64,000 nt of DNA from positions 1,397,941 to 1,461,940 of the forward strand of contig CAVZZG010000001.1 in the NCBI GenBank assembly GCA_963779685.1, given 5' to 3'. Under the pieces are notes generated by a model, which was given only the letters and a program-made list of their open reading frames with translations, was not told where the DNA came from and did no database searches. This document shows positions 38,701 through 48,521 of this stretch, one piece after another (the first letter of the stretch is position 1; every line of letters begins with the position of its first letter). Both the position numbers and the translations under genes were made by a program. This DNA comes from CAVZZG01 sp963779685. GTDB taxonomy: Bacteria; Actinomycetota; Thermoleophilia; Gaiellales; F1-60-MAGs149.

Positions 38701-41700
38701 CGGCTCGCCGGCCGACCCGGCGTTCAGCGACGGCAACGACCCCGGCGATGGCACCGCCCGCTACGCGGTCGCGGCGCGCGACGCCGCGGGCAACCTGTCG
38801 GCCCCGTCCGCAGAGGTCGCGGTCGTGATCGACCGCACCGCACCGGCCGCGCCCGACGCACCCACCGCCGCCGCCGACCCGACCGCCGCCGCCCCGTCGC
38901 TCACCTGGCCTTCGGTGGCCGGAGCGGTGCTGTACGAGGTGCAGCGCGACGGTGCCGCCATCGGCGAGACGGCACTCACGAGCTTCGGTGACGCCGGCCT
39001 GGCGGACGATGGCACCGTGGCCTACCGCCTCGTCGCCATCGACGCGGCCGGGAACCGCTCGGCGCCGTCCGGCGCGACCGCGGTGACGCTCGACACCACC
39101 GCTCCGCCCGCCCCCGTGCTCGACCCGCCGCAGTCGCCCACGAACGCGCTGCCGCACCTGGCCTGGACGGCCGGCGGCGGCGCCGCCAGCTTCGTCGTTC
39201 TCCGCGACGCCGCCCCGGTGGGGGAGACCGCCGGCCGCCAGTTCGACGACGAGCCCGGCGCCGACGGCACCTTCACCTACCGCGTGATCGCCCGGGACGT
39301 GGCCGGCAACGCGTCGGCGCCGTCCGATCCGGTCACGGTCGACTACCGGACGGCGCCGCCCGGCGTGCCCTCCGGCCTGCGGGCGGCCACCCCGACCCGG
39401 GTCGCGCCCGATCTGCTGTGGGACGCGGTGACCGGCGCCACGGAGTACGTCGTCGTGCGAGACGGCGCCGAGGTCGGGCGAACGCCGGTGACCGAGTTCA
39501 CGGACGCCGCCGACGTGCCGGAGGGCGACCACGTGTACGTCACGCGGGCGGTCGACGGCGCCGGCAACCTCTCGCAGCCCTCCGATCCGGTCACGGTCAC
39601 GGTCGACCGCACACCGCCGGACGCGCCATCGGGCTTCGCGCTCGACCCGCTGCTCGCATCCCCGCCCGTGCTGACCTGGACCGGCCCCTCCGACGCCGCC
39701 GGCTGGATCGTGCGCCGCGATGGCGACGTGATCGCCGCCGACGGTTCGTCACCGCTCACGGACGCGGCCGCCACCGACGGCGCTCACGAGTACACGGTCG
39801 TCGCCGTCGACGCCGCCGGCAATCACTCGCTCCCGGCAACCGCCTCGACGGTGCTCGACACGGCCGCTCCGGCGACCCCGGTGGGCCTCCGTGCAGACAG
39901 CAGCCCGACCGCGACGGCGCCGGTGCTGTCGTGGGACGGCGTGGCCACCGCCGACGGCTACGTCGTGCTCCGCGATGGCGTCCCGGTCGGCTCGCCCGCA
40001 GGCGCATCCTTCACGGACGCCGCCGACGTCGCCGAGGGCGCGCACGCCTACGCCGTCGCCGCCGTCGATGCCGCGGGCAACACCTCGGCGCCATCCGATC
40101 CGGTGGCGGTCGTCGTCGATCGCACCGCTCCGGCAGCGCCGGCACCGGCCGGCGACTCGCCGACCGCCGCCGATCCGGTCGTCGCGTGGCCCGCCGTCAC
40201 CGACGCCCAGGACTACGAGATCTCGCGCGACGGCTCCCCGATCGGGACGACGGCCGGTCTCGGGTTCACCGACTCGCACGCCGACCCCGGCACGCACGCG
40301 TACACCGTCGTGGCCATCGATGCCGCGGGCAACCGCTCCGCGCCCGGCGGGCCGGCCGATATCGTCGTCGACCGCACCGCGCCCGCGGCGCCGTCGGCAA
40401 CCGCGCCCTCCCCGACCGCCGACCAGCCCATCATCAGCTGGCCGGCCGTGGCCGGCGCCGCCCGCTTCCGGGTGCTGCGTGACGGTGACGTCGCCGGCGA
40501 CGTCACCGGGACCAGCTTCCGCGACACGCTCTCCCACGACGGCACCCACACCTACCAGGTGGTCGCCTACGACGACGCGGGCAATGCCTCGCAGCCGTCC
40601 CCCGACGTCACGGTGGTCTACGACACCACCCCGCCGGACGCGCCGCAGCACCTCACCGGCGACTCGCCCACCCGGACGTCGCCCGCCCTGCACTGGGACG
40701 CGGTCTCCGACGCCGCCCGCTACGTCGTCTACCGCGACGGCCAGGCAATCGCCGAGTCGTCGGACACCAGCTTCGCCGACACCGCGCTCGCCGACGACGG
40801 CCATCATGCCTACGAGGTCGCCGCGCGCGATGCGGCCGGCAATGAGTCGCTGCGCTCCGACGCCGTCTCGATCCTCTTCCGCGCCGGCGCGCCCGCGGCG
40901 GTCACCGGCCTCGACGCAGCCTCGCCGACGCACGACGCGCCGCGCCTGACGTGGACCCCGATCGACAACGTCCAGGGCTACGTGGTGCGCCGGGACGGCA
41001 CCGAGATCGGGCAGCCCACGACGGCCGCCTTCACCGACCCGATCCTGCCGGTGGACGGCAGCCACGTCTACACCGTGGCGGCGATCGGTGCCAGCGGGCT
41101 CGAGGGCGACCCGTCGGCGCCCCTCGAGGTCGTGGTCGACACGCATCCGCCCGAGACCACGCTGGGCGCACATCCTGAAGGCACGACGGGCCCGGACGTG
41201 ATCGTCGCCTTCACGGTGTCGGCGGACGCCGTGCGCGCGGAGTGCCGCGTGGACACCGACGCCTATGCCACCTGCGCGAGTCCCTTCGCCGCCTCCCATC
41301 TGGGCACCGGCGACCATACGATCGCCGTCCGCGCCGTAGATGACGCCGGCAACGTCGACGCGACGCCCGCCGAGGTCGCGTGGACGGTCGACGCGACGCC
41401 GCCGGACGCGCCGCTCCTGACGGCGACGCCGGACGTCGACCAGCCGCTGGGAAGCGGCCGCGGCCGGGTGTTCGTCCACGTCGCGCCGCCGGCGGACGCC
41501 ACGCGGCTGGTGGTGCGCCGCGGCAGCGTCGTCGTGCTCGACGGCCCGCCGTCCGACATCGACGATGCCGGGCTCGCCGACTCGACCCACTACCAGTACA
41601 CGGCCATCGCCTACGACGCAGTCGGCAATGCATCGGCACCCGCCACGGCGAGCGCCGACACGCCGGATCGCACGGCCCCCGCGACGCCTCCCGCGCCGAC

Positions 41701-44515
41701 CGGGACCGGGTACCCGCTGCACGTACAGTGGCAGCCCGAGCCCGGCACGACCTTCTCGCTGTCGCGCGACAACGCAGTCATCGCCCAGACGCGCGACACG
41801 GCACTGGTCGATGCCGATGCAACCGATACGGCAGCCCCGCCGGCGCCCGCTACGCCGCTGATCACCGACAACGGGTCGCACGTGACGATCGGGTGGACCG
41901 CCGTCGACGACACCGGCACCACCTACCACTACGCCGTCCGGGGTGACGACGATGCGGGCAACGCGGGCGGCGCCTCGCCCGAGGCCGGGCTCGTCGCGAC
42001 CAGCGGGCTGGCTGGATACCGCGTGCTCGTCGACGGCGCCGTCGTCGCAACGGGCGGGCCGGACGCGACCTCCGCCGACCTTGCGGGCCTGTCCGGCAAC
42101 CTCGCCCACCGCGTGCAGGTCGTCGCCTTCGACGCCGCCGGCAACGCCTCCGATCCCTCCGCCGCCGCGACCGTCGGCCACGATGTGGCCCCGGCCGCGC
42201 CGACCGGGCTGGCAGGTCTCACCCCGACCCGCACGAGTCCGGCCTTCTCGTGGACGGCAGTGGACGGCGCCACGGGCTACGTCGTCTTCCGGGACGGCAC
42301 CGAGATCGCCCGCACCGATGCCGTGCACTACACCGATGCCGACGCCACGGCGGACGGCTCCTACGTCTACACGGTGGCGGCCTTCACGCCGGTGCTCACC
42401 GGCGATCCCGCCGGTCCGCTGACGATCGTCATCGACACGACGCCGCCCCGCACCACCATCCTCGACGGGCCGACCGGGGTAGCCCGGCCCACCGTCACCT
42501 TCGACCTCGGCCCAGCCGAGCCCGGCACCACCTTCACCTGCAGCATCGACGATGGCGCGACCGCCTCGTGCCCCTCGTCGTGGACGCTCAGCGACCTCAC
42601 CTCGGGACAGCACACGGTCACCATCACGGCCACGGACGCGGCCGGGAACGTCGACCCGACGCCGCTCGTCGAGGCCTTCTCGGTCGACGCGACGCCGCCC
42701 GATCCCGCCAGCCTGACCGCCGTCGCCGACCCGGCGCTGCCCTTGAACTCGTCCCTGGGCCGGGTCGCGGTCGACGCCCAGCCCGGGGCCGGCGGGACCC
42801 ACGTCGTCGTGACCGAGGGCCAGCGACTCGTGCTCGACTCCGCCGGCGGCAGCATCACCGATGACGTGCCCGACGGCGCGACGTTCACCTACACGGCGGT
42901 CACCTACGACGACGCCGGCAACGCGTCCGACCCGGTGTCGGCGACCGTCACCACGCCCGATCGCACGCCGCCCGCCCCGCCGGTGATCACGAGCGCGACC
43001 GGCGATCCGGTCTCGGTCGTCTTCACGGGTGACGCCGGCGCGACATTCTCGATCGAGCGCGACGGCACGACCGTGGACACGACCACGGCGCGAACGTACG
43101 CCGATCCCGCTGCCGTCGATGCCGCGGCGCCGGACGTCCCGGTCGGCCTGGTCGCCGACCAGGTCACGGACACGGGATTCCGCCTCCGCTGGACGGGCGC
43201 GGCAGACGCCGGCACGGGCTACGTCTACCGGATCACGGCGACCGACGCGGCGGGCAACACCTCCGAGCCGTCGGGCGCAGCCTCGGCCGTCGCGCTCAGC
43301 GGCACGGCGCGCTATCGCGTGCGGGTCGACGGTGCGCCGGCAGCCGACGTCACCGGCCTCAGCGCCACCCTCGCCGGATTCGCGCCCGGGTCGACCCACG
43401 GCGTCACCATCGAGGCGGTCGACGGCGACGGCAACGCATCCTCCGCCTCCGATCCCATCCAGGTCGAGCTCGGATCCTCCTCCGGCGCACCGCCGCCATC
43501 GGCCGTGATCACGCCGAGGCCGGCCTACGTCCGCCCGGGAACCGGCGTCGACCTCCGCGTCGCCGTCTCCGGTGGCACCCCGCCGACGATGGACGTGCGG
43601 TGGGCGTTCGATGATGGCAGCCACGACACCGGCGCCCAGGTCTCCCACACGTTCCACACCACCGGCGTCCACCAGGTCACTGCCACGGCGCGGGATGCCG
43701 GCGGCGGCGTCGTGACGACCACCGCGCTCGTCATCGTCGACGACACCGCACCCACGGTGCGGCTGGGCCGCAAGCTCGTCGGCGGCATCCTGCTGGCCGC
43801 CCACGACGACCTGGCCGGTGTCGCGACGCTGCGCGTCAGCGAGCGCGGCCGGTCGCGCAGCGTCCCGATCGCCCGCCCCGCCCTGCAGTTGGCGGACGGG
43901 GTCCACACCCTGATCGTCACCGCCGTCGACCGGGCCGGGAACTCCCGCGTCGTCACGTTCCACGTGGTCATCGACACCCATGGCCCGCGCGTCCGCATCC
44001 GGCTGCCGTACTTCGCCACCACGAAGACGGCTCCCGTCGCCATCACCGCCACCGACATCTCGGGCGTGCGGCGCGTGACGATCGACGGCAAGGCCGTCAG
44101 GCAGCGGGCGACGGTCTCGACCGGGTCGAGGCACGTCCTCGTCGCCACCGACAGGGCCGGCAACGAGCGCCGGGTGGTGTTCAGGATCGCATCCGCCCGC
44201 CCGATCGCGTCCCTCACCGACCCGGCGCTCGACGGTGCCCGCCATGACCAGCTCTGGTACAACACCGGCCTCGAGACGGGCATGCGGCTCTACCTCCTGC
44301 AGGTCGCCGAGCAGCGCCTGTCGGCGCTCGGCTACCTGCCCGCATCGTTCGCCCCGACCGATCACTACACCCCCAGGGTGCTCGCGGCCGTGCGCCGGTT
44401 CCAGGTCGCCAAGCACGTCGCCACCAGCGGCGCACCGACGGGAACCATCGGTCCGGAGACGAAGGCGGCGCTCGATCGCGCGATCTCGGTCCTCCACACC
44501 ATCCGGGCCGGATGA
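20745..44515 (+). CDS. giant repeat surface protein (Ig, FN3, PKD, peptidoglycan-binding), two frameshifts
   Basis: One gene read in three frames joined by two +1 shifts (near 33501 and 35578), giving about 7,922 residues from the GTG at 20745. The ATG at 20820 (residue 26) is an equally good start and leaves more room for divergent promoters. A signal/anchor helix spans about 39-58. Residues 60-460 are two N-terminal beta-rich domains. About 462-2315 are 17 Ig-type modules of two kinds. About 2316-7580 are 55-60 FN3-like modules of about 90 residues, most with a YRVYRDG strand and AVDAAGNES. A PKD-like module and two Ig-like modules follow. The end (about 7823-7915) is a peptidoglycan-binding domain (AVRRFQVAKHV). 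It is probably a wall-bound adhesin; the function is inferred. Confidence 0.85.
24705..26036 (+). repeat. 1,332-bp tandem duplication, copy 1
   Basis: Four modules (II-I-II-I, 444 residues) nearly identical to 26037-27368. I saw only about four differing bases, at 25321-25325 and close to the end. Each II-I pair is 666 bp. Codon choice here is softer (many GGT, TCG, TTG, GAT) than in flanking modules. Confidence 0.9.
26037..27368 (+). repeat. 1,332-bp tandem duplication, copy 2
   Basis: Second copy, offset by exactly 1,332 bases, so the reading frame is kept. It differs mainly where copy 1 codes LRVV and copy 2 codes LRAI (near 26652). Confidence 0.9.
33500..33503 (+). other. +1 frameshift in the giant gene (first)
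   Basis: The text GCCGTGTTCCTACCGG should read GCCGTGTCCTACCGG to give the usual V-S-Y-R of the FN3 strand. One extra T moves the frame from the one starting at 20745 to the next. Modules match perfectly on both sides. Confidence 0.85.
35575..35580 (+). other. +1 frameshift in the giant gene (second)
   Basis: At GACGAACCAGGAACGTGCAC one extra base is needed to explain the jump. Removing one base restores the spacing TN-x4-LSW seen in other modules. The local CCAGGAACGT is identical to the site of the shift in tsaC. Confidence 0.8.
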
Positions 44516-44886
44516 CCCGCGCGCCGGTCGTCGCCATCACCTGCGGGGATTGCGGCACCTCGGGCGAGGCGCAGCTCGGAGAGGACTGGTGGTGCGACGG
44601 CTGCGGGGTCACCTGGCACGTCGAGCCCGATCCGTCCGCCGTCGCCGAGCTGGAGAGAGCCCACCGAACCCATCGGCGGTCGGTCGGCGCCTCGCTCGCC
44701 GGTGTGCTGGTGCTCTGCACCCTGGTGGCGCTGGTCGGCGACCGCGGGGCGGCGTTGTTCGCCCTGCCGGCCGCAATCGCTCTCTGGTTGCTCGCGGTGC
44801 TACCGCATCTACGCCGCCGCTACCGCGCCGCGGTCGGGCGGGTCGGGGCCTGGAAGGTCTCTCAGGCCCCGACCCGGGCCCACTAG
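44512..44886 (+). CDS. small zinc-ribbon membrane protein
   Basis: A 124-residue protein whose ATG overlaps the giant gene's stop (ATGA), so it is probably translated with it. Residues 11-32 form a zinc ribbon: CGDC, then CDGCG 16 residues later. After a short helical linker there are two membrane helices at about 62-80 and 82-98, and a basic tail. I do not recognise the family. The cytoplasmic zinc ribbon joined to a membrane hairpin could serve secretion or anchoring of the giant protein, but that is inferred from position only. Confidence 0.7.
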   Translation: MTRAPVVAITCGDCGTSGEAQLGEDWWCDGCGVTWHVEPDPSAVAELERAHRTHRRSVGASLAGVLVLCTLVALVGDRGAALFALPAAIALWLLAVLPHLRRRYRAAVGRVGAWKVSQAPTRAH

Positions 44887-46247
44887 AACAGCGTCAGGTA
44901 CCGCCGAAGCTCCCAGCCGGAGACCTCGGAGTGGTACGCGTTGAACTCGTCCTTCTTCGTCTGCACGTAGTAGTCGACGTAGCTCTCGCCGACTCCCTGG
45001 CCGAACCAGTCGCTGCATGACGGCGTCGTCCTCGAGGTGCCGGCAGGCATCGAGCAGGGTCGACCGGGAGCGTCTTGATGCCGCGGTTCGCGACCTCGGC
45101 CTCGGCGCGTGTACAGGTTCACGTGTTGCGGCTCGCCCGGGTGGTGCTCTATCTCGATGCCGTCGAGACCGGCTGCGAGCAGGGCGGTCGCGGACAGGTA
45201 GGGGTTGGCCGCGCCGTCGATGCCGCGGATCTCGATGCGCGGGCGCCGGGATCCGGATCGCCTGCGTGCGGTTGTTCATGCCGTACGTGGCATAGGCCGG
45301 TGACCACGTGGCGCCCGAGGTCGGGGCGCCGACGCCGATCCGCTTGTACGAGTTGACGATCGGCGCTCCGATCGCGATCACGGCCTCGGCGTGGTCGATG
45401 ACGCCGCCGAGGAACGAGTAGGCGAGCGGGGAGAGCCCGAGGCCGCGCGGGTCGTCGTGATCGTCGAACAGGTTCTTCTCGCCCGACGGGTCCCACAGCG
45501 AGATGTGGAAGTGGCAGCCGTTGCCGGTCAGGCTCGAGAACGGCTTCGGCATGAACGTCGCGAGGTAGCCGCGTTCCTGCGCCATGGCGTGCACCATGTA
45601 GCGGAAGAAGATCGCGCGGTCGCCGTCACCAGGACGTCGTCGTAGTCGAAGTTCGACTCGAACTGGCCGTTGGCGTCCTCGTGGTCGTTGGCGTAGTTGC
45701 CCCAGCCGAGCTCGTTCTGGTACTGGTCGAGAGCGTCGTCATGAACTCGTAGTTGCGGGTAGGCCCTTCACGTCGTAGCAGGGCTGCTCGAGCGTGTCGA
45801 GGGTCGTCGAGCACGACGATCTTGCCGTCCACCTCCGCGCACGAGGAAGAACTCGAGCTCCATGCCCATCTTCAGCCGGTACCCATGCTTCAGCGCCCGT
45901 TCGTTGGCGTGCGCAGGATGGTGCGCGGGCAGTACGGCCACGGCTGCGCCCTCGACCGTCACGTCGCAGGCGAGGCGGGCGAGGCCCGGCTTGAACGGCA
46001 CCTTCGTGTAGGAGATCGGGTCGGGCATCGCAGCGACGTCCGGCGACGCCGGGCGTCTGGCCCATCGGCCCGGCCGCGAACCCGGCGAACCCTGCGCCCT
46101 CGTCGAACATGCCGTCGAAGTTCGACATCGGCACGAGCTTCGCGTTCGGCTTGCCGTGCATGTCGACGAACTGCGCGAAGAAGAACTCGATCCCGTCCTC
46201 CTTCGCCGGCCTGCGGACGGTCGGCTCCTTGGTCGTACCGAGGTCAT
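44883..46247 (-). pseudogene. glutamine synthetase-like gene (glnT/type III family), many frameshifts
   Basis: About 450 residues can be rebuilt by moving between frames roughly 11 times. Read in order: VDMHGKPNAKLVPMSNFDGM, KMGMELEFFL (metal-ligand strand), NGCHFHISLWDPSG (ATP/glutamate site), NSYKRIGVGAPTSGATWSPA and RRYLTLF at the end. These are glutamine synthetase landmarks, and the N-terminal part resembles the glnT and gamma-glutamylmethylamide synthetase branch. The likely start is the ATG at 46247. Most shifts are single bases with no in-frame stops otherwise, so poor sequence is more likely than true decay. It lies downstream of the USP-like and permease sequences, in the same direction. 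Confidence 0.75.
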
Positions 46248-46300
46248 GGCGGCCGATGCAGCTGCTCCTTCGGGCTACTTCCAGCTTGACGGTGGAGATT

Positions 46301-46837
46301 CTATGCCTGTACTGGTTCAGGCGTCACGAGGATGACCTCGATCGGGGCCTTCTTGGCCACCCGGTGGGCCTCGTTCTGCCAGCCCCAGTCCCTGCGCCGG
46401 GCCGTGCCGGCGCCCCCATGACGATCACCCCGACACCGAGTCGCTCCGCCTCGCGGAGGATGACCTTGGCCGGGTTACGCGTGCCGATGATGCTGCTGAC
46501 CGGAGATCGGGATCTTGCGCTTCGCCACGTACTCGAGCGCGTCGTTGAGCGTCTCGATGGCACGGTCCTGCTCGGCCTTGTTCGGCTTCAGACCCGGGTG
46601 CGGCAGGCCGAGGCCGGTGCCCCAGATCCTCATGATCTGGAGCACCGAGAGGCCTTGGCGTTGCGTTTGCGCGCCAGCTCGACCGGGGCACGATCCAGCA
46701 CCGGCGCGCTCGAACGCACGGCCGGTGCTGGCGATCAGGGGGCGTCTGCGGACTCCCCATCGGGGGCACTTGTCCGGGAAGAGGCTCCGCATGGGCCGGC
46801 CCCCTCGTCGGACGTGCGGGCATACGGCGCAGCCCGC
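46301..46837 (-). pseudogene. universal stress protein (UspA-like) sequence, frameshifted
   Basis: Pieces in three frames add up to one UspA-like domain of about 150 residues: LIASTGRAFE at the start, then ELARKRNAK, LNDALEYVAKRKIPISG, NPAKVILREAERLGVGVIVM (the nucleotide-loop region) and the end VAKKAPIEVILVTPEPVQA with TAG at 46301. The front runs on from the permease without a clear start, so it may be the cytoplasmic tail of that permease. Indels are as frequent as in the neighbouring glnT-like gene. Confidence 0.65.
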
Positions 46838-47012
46838 TCAGCGCGTCACTCGATCGTTCGACCTCGGTGAGCCGCGGTATCGGCTCGGTCGGCTGCTTGG
46901 GTCCTCGACCTTGCGGTACCAGTAGCCGACGAAGTACAGGAGCAGCGTGGCCACCCCCAGGAGGTAGTAGATCATGCCATCGCCGTTGTCCGTGGCCGGG
47001 TTGAAGTCGGTG

Positions 47013-48404
47013 TCAAGCGGGAACGATGCGTAGATCGCCCCACCCGGCGAACCAGATCACCGCGTAGAACACCAGCATCACGAGCGCGATGTACTTGAAG
47101 TACGAGGGAAGCCGCACAGGGCGCTCGATGTCGGGCCTGTTCTGGCGCAGCATGTAGTAGCCGAGCAGGACCGGCAGGAACGAGAACAGGTAGCCGACGT
47201 TCGAGAACAGGTAGATCTGCACGGCGCCGCCGAGGAAGACGACGGCGATCGACCAGACCACGTTCCAGAACATCGCGAAGCTCGGCACGCCGTGCCGGTT
47301 GACCCGGGCGAAGATGCGCGGGAACTGGCCGTCGATGGTCATCTGGTGCAGACCGCGGGCGCAGCCCATGATCGCGTTCAGGGCCGACAGCATCAGGGCC
47401 ACGATCAGCATCAGCCCGATGCCCCACTTCAGGGCCGTGCCCGTGCTGCCGCCGAACAGCGCCTGCGCGTAGGACAGGAACACGGTGTTGGGGTCGAACC
47501 CGATCGACGCGAGGGTATCGCGGCCGAGGATGACGACGAACGAGAGCGGGATCATGATGTAGATGAACGCGCCGTAGCCGCCCTCGAGGTTCATCGCGAT
47601 CTTGGCGTCCCGAGCGGGGTTCTTGCACTCGCCGATGTAGCAGGCGGCGGCCTCCATCGCGATCACGTTCCAGGTCAGCAGGAACGCGAACGCGAGGTAG
47701 GTGATTGGCGCGCTGTGCCCGAAGGCCGGCGAGAAGAAGGCGGTGCCATCGACCTGGGGGAACCAGGTCGGGCTGTTCAGCTGGCTCCAGTCGGCGATGT
47801 CGGCGCGGAAGATGCTGCCGAGCGCGAGGATCGTGAGCGGGATCATGGAGAGCAGGCCGAGTACCGTCGCGAAGGCGGCGCCGAGCCGGATGCCCATGTA
47901 GGCCGGGATGAACAGGATGACGATGCCGACGATCGCGATGATCAGCGTCGTGACGGCGATCGGCGTCGAGATCAGCGTCAGGGTGCCGTGGTCGCCCCAC
48001 TCGAAGAGGCTCTTCAGGTAGTAGGCGGCGATGATCATGTTGAGCGGCGCCACCGGGAACCAGCCGAGCCAGTAGGCCCAGCACGTGACGCCGTTGACGT
48101 GGCCCGCGAACTTCGGCCACTTGTCCCGGTACGCCACCATCGCGTACGTGGGCGAGCCGCCGGTGCGCTCGGGCATCATCGCGGACAGCTCGGCCAGCAG
48201 CAGGCACAGCACGTAGCCGCTGATCGTGATCACGGCCATCTGCGGGATGGCCGCGGCCCCGAACGCGTTCACCATGATCGGCGCGATGCCGGTGACCAGG
48301 ATCGTCCCGGCGAGGCCGATCACGAAGGCCCCCCGCCAGTCGGTCTCCTTGCGTAGCCCGCCTCCGGCGATGTCGTCGCCGAGTAGGCCTGGTTGATCGC
48401 TCAC
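47013..48404 (-). CDS. APC-family amino acid permease
   Basis: The clean reading frame gives 463 residues with 11-12 membrane helices. The first helix region (FVIGLAGTILVTGIAPIMVN), ELSAMMPERTGGSPTYAM and the glutamate-bearing helix near MEAAACYIGECKNPARDAK fit amino acid/polyamine/organocation permeases. The GTG at 48404 has GGGAGG just upstream. One extra base at 47042 ends the frame early; without it the protein runs on through IYASFPLDTDFNPATDNG, a last helix and YWYRKVEDP, then toward the USP-like sequence. It would import an amino acid or amine for the downstream glnT-like enzyme. Confidence 0.88.
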   Translation of the reverse strand: MSDQPGLLGDDIAGGGLRKETDWRGAFVIGLAGTILVTGIAPIMVNAFGAAAIPQMAVITISGYVLCLLLAELSAMMPERTGGSPTYAMVAYRDKWPKFAGHVNGVTCWAYWLGWFPVAPLNMIIAAYYLKSLFEWGDHGTLTLISTPIAVTTLIIAIVGIVILFIPAYMGIRLGAAFATVLGLLSMIPLTILALGSIFRADIADWSQLNSPTWFPQVDGTAFFSPAFGHSAPITYLAFAFLLTWNVIAMEAAACYIGECKNPARDAKIAMNLEGGYGAFIYIMIPLSFVVILGRDTLASIGFDPNTVFLSYAQALFGGSTGTALKWGIGLMLIVALMLSALNAIMGCARGLHQMTIDGQFPRIFARVNRHGVPSFAMFWNVVWSIAVVFLGGAVQIYLFSNVGYLFSFLPVLLGYYMLRQNRPDIERPVRLPSYFKYIALVMLVFYAVIWFAGWGDLRIVPA

Positions 48405-48460
48405 ACGGCCTCCCTTCGCTCCACGCCTTCCCCAAGGCGCCGCCCGTGCCGGGCACCGGT

Positions 48461-48489
48461 ATCGAAACCGCTATAAGGTCGCCTGTCAA
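48461..48489 (-). promoter_or_regulatory. putative promoter of the permease operon
   Basis: On the minus strand TTGACA (48489-48484) is followed after 17 bases by TTCGAT (48466-48461). The -35 is a perfect consensus; the -10 is weak. It lies about 60 bases before the GTG. Confidence 0.4.
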
Positions 48490-48509
48490 GACCATTCTTG
48501 GAATCACGT

Positions 48510-48515
48510 TAGGCT
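48510..48515 (+). promoter_or_regulatory. putative -10 box of the threonine aldolase gene
   Basis: TAGGCT, six bases before the ATG at 48522, with no Shine-Dalgarno. Confidence 0.4.
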
Positions 48516-48521
48516 GACGCG

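Larger units (their letters stand above)
27693..43490 (+). repeat. FN3-like module array within the giant gene
   Basis: About 55-60 modules of about 270 bases. Typical landmarks are a start such as PAVPSGLAxxSPTxxAPxLTW, a YRVYRDG strand, FTD, DGxYxYxVxAVDAAGNxS, and the linker VxxDTTAP. Copies are well diverged in DNA, so they are much older than the 1,332-bp duplication. Some modules near 41.1-43.3 kb are irregular and carry Cys pairs. Confidence 0.88.

Noticed and set aside
22130..43490. CRISPR-like array
   Set aside because: Repeats are coding modules of 270-400 bases, not short repeats with unique spacers.
39749..44497. Antisense open frame of 1,582 codons
   Set aside because: Same cause; no domain and repeat-driven composition.
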